42,123 bases of DNA, from positions 1 to 42,123 of the forward strand of contig NZ_JACJTT010000047.1 of NCBI RefSeq assembly GCF_014698825.1. The letters are read 5' to 3'. Each line of letters opens with the position of its first letter. Position 1 is the stretch's first letter. This stretch comes from Richelia sinica FACHB-800 (lineage in GTDB: Bacteria > Cyanobacteriota > Cyanobacteriia > Cyanobacteriales > Nostocaceae). Position numbers and translations under genes: made by a program. Below, one piece after another: positions 25,090-33,622 of this stretch. The notes beneath the pieces are model-generated. The model was not told where the DNA came from and did not search any database. It saw nothing but the letters and a program-made list of their open reading frames with translations.

Positions 25090-26466
25090 ATGTTTACAAT
25101 TTACAATTCTCATATGCGTGCATTCAGCGCCTTGTGTCTGATCACTCTTCAAGTGGGCGTTTATTCCATAACATCCATTCCTACTGTTGTTGCTCAAACT
25201 ACAACATCTCCCAATCAATTACCCGGAGAATTACCTGCCCCCCCATCTAATGTAGACTTCACTTCTCCCAACAATCAGGAAGAAACGTCTCCTCAATTTG
25301 ACCGTTATCTTTTGGATACTGGAGATACTATCAGCGTCTCTGTCCAGCGTCCTCCAGGTCCCTATCGTTTGGGTATGGGAGATAGTATTAATGTCAATGT
25401 CCAAAGATTTCCAGACTTGAGCTTTCAAGCAGTAATTAATTTAGAAGGCAATATTGTTGTACCACTGCTGGGGATTATTACTCTCAAAGGTTTAACCATT
25501 CCAGAAGCAGAAGCTAAAGTCAGGGCAAGTATAGATCGTTATGTTATTAATCCTATAGTTACTTTATCCCTAGCAGCCCCACGTCCAGACTTAAGTTTCC
25601 AAGGTAATGTTGATCCAGATGGTAATGTATTGATTCCCCAAGTGGGTAAGATTTCCATCAAAGGATTAAGTGTAGACGAAGCCCAAGAAAAAATTCGTTT
25701 GGCTTTAAATACCATAGCACCAGAGCAATTAGTACAGGTTTCCTTAGCAGGAATGCGACCAGTGCAAATTACTGTGACAGGAGAAGTTTTTCGTCCAGGG
25801 ATTTATACTGCTCCTTCTGTCATGCCGAGAGTTACAGACATTATACCCTTAGTGGGTGGTTCAACATTGACGGCTGACTTACGGCAAGTGCAAGTGCGGC
25901 GTAAACGACCGGATGGGGAAATCATTACACAAACAGTTGACTTATATGGAGCACTGCAAGGTGGTAGTTCCCCTCCTAATTTACGGTTGCAAGATGGAGA
26001 TGCTGTGTTTTTTCCCCGACGAGAAGTGGGTAGTGATGATGGCTATGACCGGAATTTAATTGCTCGCTCTACTTTAGCTGTACCGCAAATTAGAGTCAGA
26101 ATTTTAAATTATGCGGCTGGAGGAATTGGTGTCCAATCTTTACCCAATGGCAGTACATTTATAGATGCTTTAAGTGGTGTGAGCCTAGAGGCTGCGAATT
26201 TGCGGGATATTGCCTTGGTGCGTTTTGACCCAGAACAAGGAAAGGCTATTACCCAAAGACTAGATGCCAAAAAAGCACTAGCAGGAGATGCTTCTCAAAA
26301 TGTGGCTTTGCAAGATAACGATGTAATTGTTGTAGGTCGCAGTTTAATTGGCAAAGTGACCAATTTATTGAACACTATTACCCAACCATTCTTTAATGTT
26401 CAAGGGTTTCTCCGCTTTTTTCAAAACTTTGGCAATGGCATATTCGGTGGTAATTCCAATAACTAA
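25090..26466 (+). CDS. Wza-type polysaccharide export protein with duplicated domain
   Basis: Outer-membrane polysaccharide export (OPX) protein, periplasm-facing, that forms the exit channel with a Wzc partner. Of 458 residues, a signal peptide occupies about 1-36 (cleavage near VVAQ). There is no lipobox cysteine, unlike enterobacterial Wza. The Poly_export unit is tandemly duplicated: residues about 108-165 (PDLSFQ...LEGNIVVP...LAAPRP) and about 166-223 (PDLSFQ...PDGNVLIP...LAGMRP) align closely. A degenerate echo of the entry motif, LDTGDTISVSVQRPP, precedes LGMGDSINVNVQRFP. SLBB-like segments follow (VTGEVFRPGIYT, about 228-310, and about 330-415). ATG 25090 and ATG 25114 are both possible starts. 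Confidence 0.9.
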   Translation: MFTIYNSHMRAFSALCLITLQVGVYSITSIPTVVAQTTTSPNQLPGELPAPPSNVDFTSPNNQEETSPQFDRYLLDTGDTISVSVQRPPGPYRLGMGDSINVNVQRFPDLSFQAVINLEGNIVVPLLGIITLKGLTIPEAEAKVRASIDRYVINPIVTLSLAAPRPDLSFQGNVDPDGNVLIPQVGKISIKGLSVDEAQEKIRLALNTIAPEQLVQVSLAGMRPVQITVTGEVFRPGIYTAPSVMPRVTDIIPLVGGSTLTADLRQVQVRRKRPDGEIITQTVDLYGALQGGSSPPNLRLQDGDAVFFPRREVGSDDGYDRNLIARSTLAVPQIRVRILNYAAGGIGVQSLPNGSTFIDALSGVSLEAANLRDIALVRFDPEQGKAITQRLDAKKALAGDASQNVALQDNDVIVVGRSLIGKVTNLLNTITQPFFNVQGFLRFFQNFGNGIFGGNSNN

Positions 26467-26581
26467 TGTGCCAATTCAGACTCTGAATGGTTAAGATATT
26501 ATTTGTGAGCATAGCTACCCAAATGGTAATCCTGAGGGCACAAAGAGCAACTTCATCTCCATAACTGATCATTAAAAAACT

Positions 26582-28753
26582 ATGACACCACCAATTGTTA
26601 AGCGCTATCTGATTGCTTTTGAAAAATACAAATGGATTGGATTAGTCAGTTTTGGATTAATTGTCGTAGGTTCAACAGTGGTAGCTATGCAACCAGAACC
26701 GCCTGCTACTTATGTTTCAGAAGGTGAATTAACCTACAATGGTCCACCAGTCTCTTTCTCTAAAACAGGTAGTGAAATTCAGGAAGAAGGTAAGGAACTG
26801 AAAGAGGATGTTTTACTATCTAACCAAATCATTGAAGCTGTATCCTCAAAGCTGAATATTAAGCCAGAAAAGATAGGTACAAATATATCTATTAATTTGC
26901 CCAGTCAAGATAAATTTGGCAAGTTAGAATCTTCTATTACCAAAATCCAGTATAAAGATACTGATGATAATCAAGCTAGACAAGTTGTGCAGGAGGTGAT
27001 GCAGCAAATAATTAAAGTGAGTGGGGATATTAATAATAGTAGATTAACGGCGATTATAAAAAAAATTAATGAAAGATTGCCACAGGCAAAGCAAGAATTA
27101 CAAGCAGCAGAGAGAAAATTAGAACTATACGATCGCCGGGAAAGACCTGCTATCTTAGCCGCAGAAAATGGCAGTTTATTAACTGCGGTCAGCAGTAGTC
27201 AGACGCAACAAAGGCAAATACAATTTACTATTGCTGGGATTGATGCTCAGTTGCGTTCCCTAGAGGCCAAGTTGGGATTGAGTGTAGGTCAAGCTTATGT
27301 ATCTTCAGCTTTGAGTGCTGATCCCATTATCGCGAATTTGCGATCGCAAATTTATCAGGTTGAATCACAAATAGCATTGCTCAAAAAAGACTTGCGGCCT
27401 GAACATCCAACGATGATTCAGCTACAGCGTCAAAAACAAGCGGCTGAAGAACTGCTACAACAACGCGCAAACGAAGTTTTAGGTGGCGCAGGTATGGCTA
27501 CTCCCCTACAAAAAAATTTGTCAGGTATTCGCACCCAAAGCAGCTTAGACCCCACCAGACAGCAGCTAGCTAACCAAATGGTAGCTTTGCAAACTCAAAG
27601 AGAAACCTTACAGCAGCAACTCAATCAACAAATTCGATTAGAAGAGCAATTAAGAAAAGAATATTCCCTCATTCCCAATAAACAATTGGAGCGATCGCGT
27701 TTAGAGCAAGTTGTAGCCCTGAAAAAAGCTATTTACGACCAAATTCAAGCTAAATTAGCAGACGCTCAAGCCGCGGAAGCCGAAACGGTGAGTAGTTTTA
27801 GCGTAGCTAGACCACCCATAGTACGTCGGGAACTAGCCAAACCCAAGAGCGTAGCTATGACCTTAGCCATAGGTGGTTTTATGGGTGTAGTAGTAGGTGC
27901 AGGGGTGATATTCCTCTTAGGTTCCCTCGAAGGTACATTCAAAACCAGAGAGGATATTCGCGACAGTCTCAAACAACGGGAAGTGGCTTTGTTGGGAGAA
28001 TTACCCTTGATTCCCGTTGATGGTTTAGATCCAGATACCTTACCCGTCCTGCTGTCCTTGTATTCTCCCTATTTGGAGTTTTACGAAAAATTCCGCAGCA
28101 ATGTGCGTCGTATTGGTGGGAAAACCTTAAAAGTCGTGTTAATCACCAGCGTGAGCAGCCAAGAAGGAAAAACGCTCAGTGCCTATAACTTAGGTATTGC
28201 ATCTGCTCGTGCTGGGAAAAGAACCTTAATTATCGAAACAGATTTGCGATCGCCTTCCCGCGCCTCATCCTTAAATGTCAAACTTGATCCAGAGGCGGCC
28301 TTTGAACCCTTGCTTTATTACGCTAGTTTAAGTGAAAGTATTCGCATTGTCCCAGATGTGGAAAATTTATACATCATTCCTAGTCCTGGGCCTGTACGCC
28401 ACTCAGCAGCTATTCTCGAATCTAGTGAAATGCGCCGACTGATGGAAGATGTACGAGAACGCTACGACTTGGTGATTTTAGATACTAGCCCCTTAAGTTT
28501 ATCCAATGACCCCCTCTTAATTCAACCATACAGCGATGGCATTGTTTTAGTCACTAGACCCAACATCACACAGGAAAACATGTTAGCGGAAGCAATTGAC
28601 CAATTGACAGAAGATGAATTGGGATTATTGGGAGGTATTATTAATGCAGCGGATATTCCTGTTTATATCCCTGAACCAGTAGAGACTTCTGCACCCATAC
28701 CGGAAATTGTGGAAACTTTAGAAGAAGTACCAGTTACTGCTAGTAATAACTAA
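26582..28753 (+). CDS. Wzc/GumC-type chain-length determinant with BY-kinase-like ATPase domain
   Basis: Inner-membrane polysaccharide co-polymerase of 723 residues. It has an N-terminal membrane helix (about 19-36) and a long periplasmic Wzz domain with coiled coil (about 160-400). A second membrane helix follows (about 425-447, preceded by a proline-rich ARPPIVRRELAKPKS), then a cytoplasmic P-loop domain (about 515-690). Walker A is TSVSSQEGKT (K530), Walker A' is LIIETDLR with Glu in place of the usual first Asp, and Walker B is LVILDTS. The C-terminal Tyr-rich cluster normally autophosphorylated in BY-kinases is absent: the tail is Pro/Glu/Val-rich with a single Tyr (Y695). The Wza gene 115 nt upstream is the obvious partner. 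Confidence 0.92.
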   Translation: MTPPIVKRYLIAFEKYKWIGLVSFGLIVVGSTVVAMQPEPPATYVSEGELTYNGPPVSFSKTGSEIQEEGKELKEDVLLSNQIIEAVSSKLNIKPEKIGTNISINLPSQDKFGKLESSITKIQYKDTDDNQARQVVQEVMQQIIKVSGDINNSRLTAIIKKINERLPQAKQELQAAERKLELYDRRERPAILAAENGSLLTAVSSSQTQQRQIQFTIAGIDAQLRSLEAKLGLSVGQAYVSSALSADPIIANLRSQIYQVESQIALLKKDLRPEHPTMIQLQRQKQAAEELLQQRANEVLGGAGMATPLQKNLSGIRTQSSLDPTRQQLANQMVALQTQRETLQQQLNQQIRLEEQLRKEYSLIPNKQLERSRLEQVVALKKAIYDQIQAKLADAQAAEAETVSSFSVARPPIVRRELAKPKSVAMTLAIGGFMGVVVGAGVIFLLGSLEGTFKTREDIRDSLKQREVALLGELPLIPVDGLDPDTLPVLLSLYSPYLEFYEKFRSNVRRIGGKTLKVVLITSVSSQEGKTLSAYNLGIASARAGKRTLIIETDLRSPSRASSLNVKLDPEAAFEPLLYYASLSESIRIVPDVENLYIIPSPGPVRHSAAILESSEMRRLMEDVRERYDLVILDTSPLSLSNDPLLIQPYSDGIVLVTRPNITQENMLAEAIDQLTEDELGLLGGIINAADIPVYIPEPVETSAPIPEIVETLEEVPVTASNN

Positions 28754-28860
28754 AGAAAAGGGAGAGGTGTAGGCAGGGAATAAAGATACATTTTACCCTC
28801 CTACTTCATTGCTTATTAACTATTACCTGTTACCTCACCGAATTAATTAACCAATTAACT

Positions 28861-29232
28861 ATGGAAATTAGCCAAAGTCTCCATACTGCTATTCTTGTGA
28901 CCAATTTGGAACGTTCAGAACATTTTTATGGTCAAATTTTAGGATTAAGTAAAATCAACCGCACCTTAAAATATCCTGGTGCATGGTATCAATTGGGTAA
29001 TTATCAAATTCATTTAATAGTTTCTGATATTATACCGACAGAAAACCAAAACGACAAATGGGGACGTAATCCCCACATTGCTTTTGCTGTTGTTGATTTG
29101 GAATCAGCCAAGCAAGAATTAATTAATCAAAATTATCCTATTCAATCTAGTGCTTCTGGTCGTCCTGCTATTTTTACCAAAGACCCAGATGGAAATGTGA
29201 TTGAGTTGAGTCAAATTTGCTCCAAAAACTAG
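28861..29232 (+). CDS. VOC (glyoxalase/dioxygenase) superfamily protein
   Basis: A 123-residue single VOC-fold protein: SLHTAILVTNLERSEHFYGQILGL at the start, WYQLGNYQIHLIV, PHIAFAVVDLESAKQEL and a final FTKDPDGNVIELSQ. Likely metal ligands are H8 in the first strand, the histidine in QIHLI and the glutamate in NVIEL, the usual vicinal-oxygen-chelate positions. The substrate cannot be told; such proteins include glyoxalase I, resistance proteins and dioxygenases. It stands alone 107 nt after the Wzc gene; a membership of the exopolysaccharide block is not evident. Confidence 0.9.
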   Translation: MEISQSLHTAILVTNLERSEHFYGQILGLSKINRTLKYPGAWYQLGNYQIHLIVSDIIPTENQNDKWGRNPHIAFAVVDLESAKQELINQNYPIQSSASGRPAIFTKDPDGNVIELSQICSKN

Positions 29233-29418
29233 GTCAAATAAATTTTGATTTTCTATACATACATAAGTTTTATAGTCCTAGAAAAGGCATTGAGTACATG
29301 CTGATATTCACAACCAAGCCTGTCACCTGCTATGGTTGAAAATTTTCTCTGTGCATAAAAACACTCGCTCCAGTGGTGAAAATTTGAAGTATCCAACAAT
29401 CAGCATTCTAAAATTAAA

Positions 29419-30972
29419 GTGAACGTTTCTGAGTTAGTTAATATTGCCATTATTCTCCTACTAGTAGCCACCATTGTTACACTGCTGAGTCGTTGGCTAC
29501 GAGTCCCCTATGTTACAGGTTTGGTTTTAGCAGGTTTAGCTATCACGGAACTCTTACCAAGACGTATTGGTCTAAATGATTCCCTGATATTAAATCTATT
29601 TTTACCAATTCTCATTTTTGAGGCAGCTATCAACACAGATATTAGTCGTCTGCGTAGCACTATTAAACCCATAGCCCTATTAGCAGGACCAGGGGTGTTA
29701 ATTTGTTCAGCAGTCACATCTATTTTATTAAAATTTATACTGGGTCTAAATTGGACAGCTGCCTTACTAGCAGGGGTAATTTTAGCCATTACTGATACAG
29801 TATCGGTAATAGCAGTATTTAAAGAAGTAGCTGTCCCTTCTCGTCTTTCCACAATTGTTGAAGGAGAAAGCTTATTTAATGATGGTATTGCTTTAGTTTT
29901 ATTTAGTTTAATTGTCAAATTTCATGCAGCTGGTTCCCTCACCATTTTAGATGGAATGCAAGAGTTGTTTGTGGTGATTGTTGGTGGAACCTTGATTGGG
30001 TTGGCTGTGGGATATTTAAGTACAGGTTTATTTGTGCGTTCAGATGAACCGCTTAGTAGTATTCTCCTAACAGTGGCGGTTGCACTAGGAGCCTTTCAAA
30101 TCGGACAATTTTTGAGCGTATCTGGTGCAGTGGCAGTGGTAGTAGCTGGGCTAATAGTCGGTACTGTAGGTCTTTCAGACAACGTATCTGCTTCTACTCG
30201 ATTAACATTGCTCAGTTTTTGGGAATCTATAGCTTTTGGGGTGAATAGCTTTATTTTCCTACTGATTGGCCTAGAAATTGACCTAATCACTCTTTGGAGA
30301 AACTTACCTGCGGTGTTGCTAGCAATAGTTGCTTATCAAGCAGGAAGAATACTTTCTATCTATCCATTATTAGCTCTAGTTAGCTGGTTTGACCGGCCAA
30401 TTCCTTGGCGCTGGCAGCATGTTTTGTTTTTTGGTAATATTAAAGGCTCTCTTTCAATGGCCTTAGCACTAAGTATCCCTGGAACTGTAACAGGAAGAGA
30501 ACAACTAATTGCCATAGTCTTTGGAATAGTATTGCTATCTTTACTGGGGCAAGGGTTAAGTTTACCGTGGTCAGTCAAAAAGTTGCAATTGTCTGAATCT
30601 TCAGCATCTCATCAAAAAATTGAGGAATTGCAGGCCCAACTCATCACTGCTAAGGCAGCGCAAGATGAGTTAGATACTTTATTAAAAACAGGCATATTAC
30701 CCAAAGCTGTCTATGAAGAGATGCGTTCTAATTATCAAGTACAAGTAGCAACTGCTGAAAAATCATTAAGAGAATTTTACAATCGCCGTTCAGATGAGTT
30801 TGATGGTGAAAGTAACAAATTTATTCAGCTTGATGCTATTCGGCGACGGTTACTACTAGCAGAGAAAGGCGCACTAAATGAAGCAATGCGAAAACGCATC
30901 ATTTCCGAAGAAATTGTCCGAGAAAGACTCAGAAAAATTGATGAACAATTGCTGAAATTAGAAGATGATTAA
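29419..30972 (+). CDS. Na+/H+ antiporter, NhaP/CPA1 type
   Basis: A 517-residue secondary transporter exchanging protons for Na+ (or K+) across the cytoplasmic membrane. About twelve hydrophobic helices fill residues 1-390. The conserved CPA1 segments include FLPILIFEAAINTD, the ion-binding ALLAGVILAITDTVSVIAVF and EGESLFNDGIALVLFSL (the ND motif). A hydrophilic, predicted helical C-terminal domain (about 395-517) is likely regulatory. The start is GTG at 29419 without a strong ribosome-binding site; an in-frame ATG is not nearby. It converges on a TrkA-type gene, with 24 nt between stops. Confidence 0.92.
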   Translation: MNVSELVNIAIILLLVATIVTLLSRWLRVPYVTGLVLAGLAITELLPRRIGLNDSLILNLFLPILIFEAAINTDISRLRSTIKPIALLAGPGVLICSAVTSILLKFILGLNWTAALLAGVILAITDTVSVIAVFKEVAVPSRLSTIVEGESLFNDGIALVLFSLIVKFHAAGSLTILDGMQELFVVIVGGTLIGLAVGYLSTGLFVRSDEPLSSILLTVAVALGAFQIGQFLSVSGAVAVVVAGLIVGTVGLSDNVSASTRLTLLSFWESIAFGVNSFIFLLIGLEIDLITLWRNLPAVLLAIVAYQAGRILSIYPLLALVSWFDRPIPWRWQHVLFFGNIKGSLSMALALSIPGTVTGREQLIAIVFGIVLLSLLGQGLSLPWSVKKLQLSESSASHQKIEELQAQLITAKAAQDELDTLLKTGILPKAVYEEMRSNYQVQVATAEKSLREFYNRRSDEFDGESNKFIQLDAIRRRLLLAEKGALNEAMRKRIISEEIVRERLRKIDEQLLKLEDD

Positions 30973-30996
30973 TTAATCATCTAACTGCAATTGAGG

Positions 30997-31674
30997 TTAT
31001 TTGCAACCTTCTATAAAATCAATAACTTGATGCAACGATCCTGGTTTTGTAGCTACCAGTACCGTCGAACCTGATTCTAGAACTGTGCTACCGTTAGGAA
31101 TCGTCAAATCTTCATGGGGATGTGCTTGATAACCAATAATGAGAGACCCAGTAGGAAACTTGGCATCTTGGGCAATTTCTGCCAAACTACGACCAACCAC
31201 ATAACAATTATTAGCGATAGACAGTTTCAACACCTCTATTTGACCTTGTTCAAAGTGCATCATTGATTCTACTTGCGGGTATTCAATGGCATTGACCATG
31301 GTGGAAACAGCTAAATCTACCGTGCTAATAATATGGTTAGCTCCTGCCAAGCGCAGAGGTTCAGCAAAATCGGCATGACGCATTCGTGTGAGAATATGAG
31401 GCACACCATAGTGTTTAGCAAGAGTGACCATTGCTAAGTTTAAAGCATCACTTCTGAGCATTGCTGCTAATGCGTTGGCTTTACGAATTCCTGCTTCTAA
31501 CAAGACTTCTGTACTAACCGCACTACCTTCAAAAGCCATTACTCCTACTTGGTCACGGGCATAGCGACAAGCAGTAGGATTAATATCAATCACAGCAACA
31601 GTATGCCCTATTTCGATCAACCTTTGAGCCAAAGAAAGACCTACTAAGCCGGCTCCACCAATTAGCACATACAT
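30997..31674 (-). CDS. TrkA-type NAD-binding potassium transport regulator
   Basis: A 225-residue cytoplasmic RCK/TrkA protein. It has one N-terminal Rossmann domain (MYVLIGGAGLVGLSLAQRL, with VIDINP at the adenosine-binding end) and one TrkA-C domain (about 135-220, with EVLKLSIANNCYVVGRSLAEI and SGSTVLVATKPGS). Such subunits bind NAD or nucleotides and gate Trk/Ktr K+ transporters or K+ channels. No transporter subunit is adjacent, but a Na+/H+ antiporter converges on it. A role in ion balance is inferred from this context. The start is ATG at 31674. Confidence 0.9.
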   Translation of the reverse strand: MYVLIGGAGLVGLSLAQRLIEIGHTVAVIDINPTACRYARDQVGVMAFEGSAVSTEVLLEAGIRKANALAAMLRSDALNLAMVTLAKHYGVPHILTRMRHADFAEPLRLAGANHIISTVDLAVSTMVNAIEYPQVESMMHFEQGQIEVLKLSIANNCYVVGRSLAEIAQDAKFPTGSLIIGYQAHPHEDLTIPNGSTVLESGSTVLVATKPGSLHQVIDFIEGCK

Positions 31675-31826
31675 AGCTGCACCTAATCCTCTTTAACTTC
31701 CTATTTAACTTTACAGGTTAGCAAAGTTACGAAGGATTAAACTGAAAAGATAGAGATTGCTATTTCTTATCTCAATGTATGTTTTTTGTTGATATTCTAG
31801 ATGCTAAAAATGTTGCCAGTTTTTAC

Positions 31827-33155
31827 TTAATTGGTAGTTTTATACAAAATTTCATTCCGACTGATAGCCCCTAATTCTGGTAAAACATTTTTGCCACCGA
31901 GAGGTGTGAGAACAGAAGGAATTGCTGTTGCCACTTGCAGTTGTTTAACTAAGTTTTGGACTAGTTTATCTTGTTCAACGCGGAACGTAGGTACACTGGG
32001 CCCTCGGTTGATGATAGCAAACCAAACCAAACCGCGATCGCCTGTCGGCACAACTCCAGCTAAGGCACTGACAGTATTTAAAGTCCCTGTCTTCATCACA
32101 GTTGCTGCTGGTAGGTGTCGAGAGTGCATTGTGCCACGATTGTCAAAACCAGCGGTAGGAAATAAATCAGCTAAAGTTAATTTATGGACAGCTGCCTCTC
32201 TTTGTAGCGTCATGAACATAGCACAGACAGCCCTGGGAGAAATCCGATTTTCCTGTCCTAATCCTGAACCATTAATTAATTGAATTTCTGACTGAGGAAA
32301 CATTGCTAATTTAGCAGCATTTGCTTGGACTACCGCTGCTCCCCCTACAGCTTCAGCTAACATTTCTGCAATGTCGTTATTACTAAAAACGTTCATTTCC
32401 TTGATAATTTGTCGCAAGGGTAATGAACGGTGACGTACCAGTAATGTGGCTTGGGGATTGACTTGATTGGCTAATTTCACCCCTCCAGTAATGACTACTT
32501 GGGGTTTTGGTGTTCCCTTCGGCATAATTGAGTGTTGAAACACCACACCACGGGGCCAAGTTTTGGAATTTAAGACTTGCTTGAAGAGTTGACCTGCTAG
32601 GAGAGGGTTACGTTGAAAATTCATGGCAAAACTGCCAGTAATAAGCAAATTTCCCTTGACTTGCTTAATACCCATTTTATTGAGCATATTACCAACAGCG
32701 ATCGCTTCCTCGGAAACAAACATCGGATCACCACCACCAGTAATCACCAAATCACCTTGCACCACTCCATTCATCACCGGGCCAGTGGCACTCACCAAAG
32801 TTTCAAATTGATGGTCAGGGCCCAACATGTTGAAAGATACCAGTGACGTAGCAACCTTAGTTAAAGAAGCTGCTGATAGGGGCGTTGTACCTTGATGATT
32901 AGCCAGCAACATAGGGCCAGATTGTAACCAAATACCCTGACTTTGTAGCAGATTTGGCTCTACTACTTTGGAAGACAGCAAACCTTTGAGATATTGTTGT
33001 ACCGTTAAAGCTCCTGCTGGATTGGGGTCAGGGGCAATTACCAAGCCAGGACGACTTTGGGAAGATAAGGCATCTAAGGCATCCATGAGCTTAACTTGCA
33101 CACCAGCCATTTCTAGCCAAACTGAAACCACACCTGAACCCAATAATTCCAGCAT
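31827..33155 (-). CDS. D-alanyl-D-alanine carboxypeptidase, PBP4/DacB (S13) family
   Basis: A 442-residue class C penicillin-binding protein that trims or cleaves peptidoglycan peptides. All three active-site motifs are visible: SLTK (S97-K100), SNN (in VFSNNDIAEM, about residue 260) and KTG (in VMKTGTLNTVSAL, about 356). The insert with GDLVITGGGDPMF is typical of the S13 family. A classical signal peptide is not obvious: the N-terminus MLELLGSGVVSVWLEM is only weakly hydrophobic. It may be exported unusually, or the true start may lie elsewhere. ATG at 33155 is the only good candidate. Confidence 0.92.
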   Translation of the reverse strand: MLELLGSGVVSVWLEMAGVQVKLMDALDALSSQSRPGLVIAPDPNPAGALTVQQYLKGLLSSKVVEPNLLQSQGIWLQSGPMLLANHQGTTPLSAASLTKVATSLVSFNMLGPDHQFETLVSATGPVMNGVVQGDLVITGGGDPMFVSEEAIAVGNMLNKMGIKQVKGNLLITGSFAMNFQRNPLLAGQLFKQVLNSKTWPRGVVFQHSIMPKGTPKPQVVITGGVKLANQVNPQATLLVRHRSLPLRQIIKEMNVFSNNDIAEMLAEAVGGAAVVQANAAKLAMFPQSEIQLINGSGLGQENRISPRAVCAMFMTLQREAAVHKLTLADLFPTAGFDNRGTMHSRHLPAATVMKTGTLNTVSALAGVVPTGDRGLVWFAIINRGPSVPTFRVEQDKLVQNLVKQLQVATAIPSVLTPLGGKNVLPELGAISRNEILYKTTN

Positions 33156-33622
33156 TTCCTATTCCTCTATCTTTGTTTAAATATCAACTATTGTTTACTG
33201 TGCTAATATTCAACCATTTTGGCTGACCATCAGCACTGAGCCATGATAACTAGCCTATTTTTGATTTGGAAGTAGGGTGAAACACACGATGTCTAAAATA
33301 TTTTGGCAAGTATAGAAAATTTCTTGTGATTAAGGTCTATACAAGCAATTAAGATGCCTATTTTACTAATAGCCGTAGACAAGGCAGTTAGGACATTAAC
33401 TACAACTAAAACTGAGATACCCAAAGTCTTTTAGCACTGTCACCTAATATATCTGTCATTGATTAACAATAACTGAGAAACATAACAGAAAAATGGTAAA
33501 TTCGATAGACAATTAAAATGCTGACCATTGTGGATTTTAGAGGCAAGATTGAGATTATCTGTCTGTCTATATTTTCGTGGAAATTGGACTTCAATCAAGA
33601 ATATTAAAGTCAGGGTGTTAAT
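33156..33622. other. Gene-free spacer with dispersed repeat
   Basis: A 467-nt region between the PBP4 start and the LOG stop, both leftward. It holds repeat copy B (33369-33450) and A/T-rich sequence; no credible gene or terminator was seen. The promoter of the carboxypeptidase gene must lie on its left part. Confidence 0.6.
33369..33450. repeat. Dispersed repeat family, copy B
   Basis: Begins ATAGCCGTAGACAAGGCAGT, in the same orientation as copy A at 19705, and stays alignable through GCACTGTCACCT. A third, partial copy (C) begins at about 34801 with AGACACCCAAAGACTTTTAG. All three lie in spacers. No reading frame or transposase is present, so it is a non-autonomous repeat. Confidence 0.75.

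Noticed and set aside
29508-29918. 136-codon antisense frame within the antiporter gene
   Set aside because: It lies opposite conserved transmembrane segments and shows mirror-like Ile/Thr/Lys composition with no independent motif.
31831-32283. 150-codon antisense frame within the carboxypeptidase gene
   Set aside because: It is antisense to the conserved KTG-containing C-terminal half; no motif or ribosome-binding site supports it.
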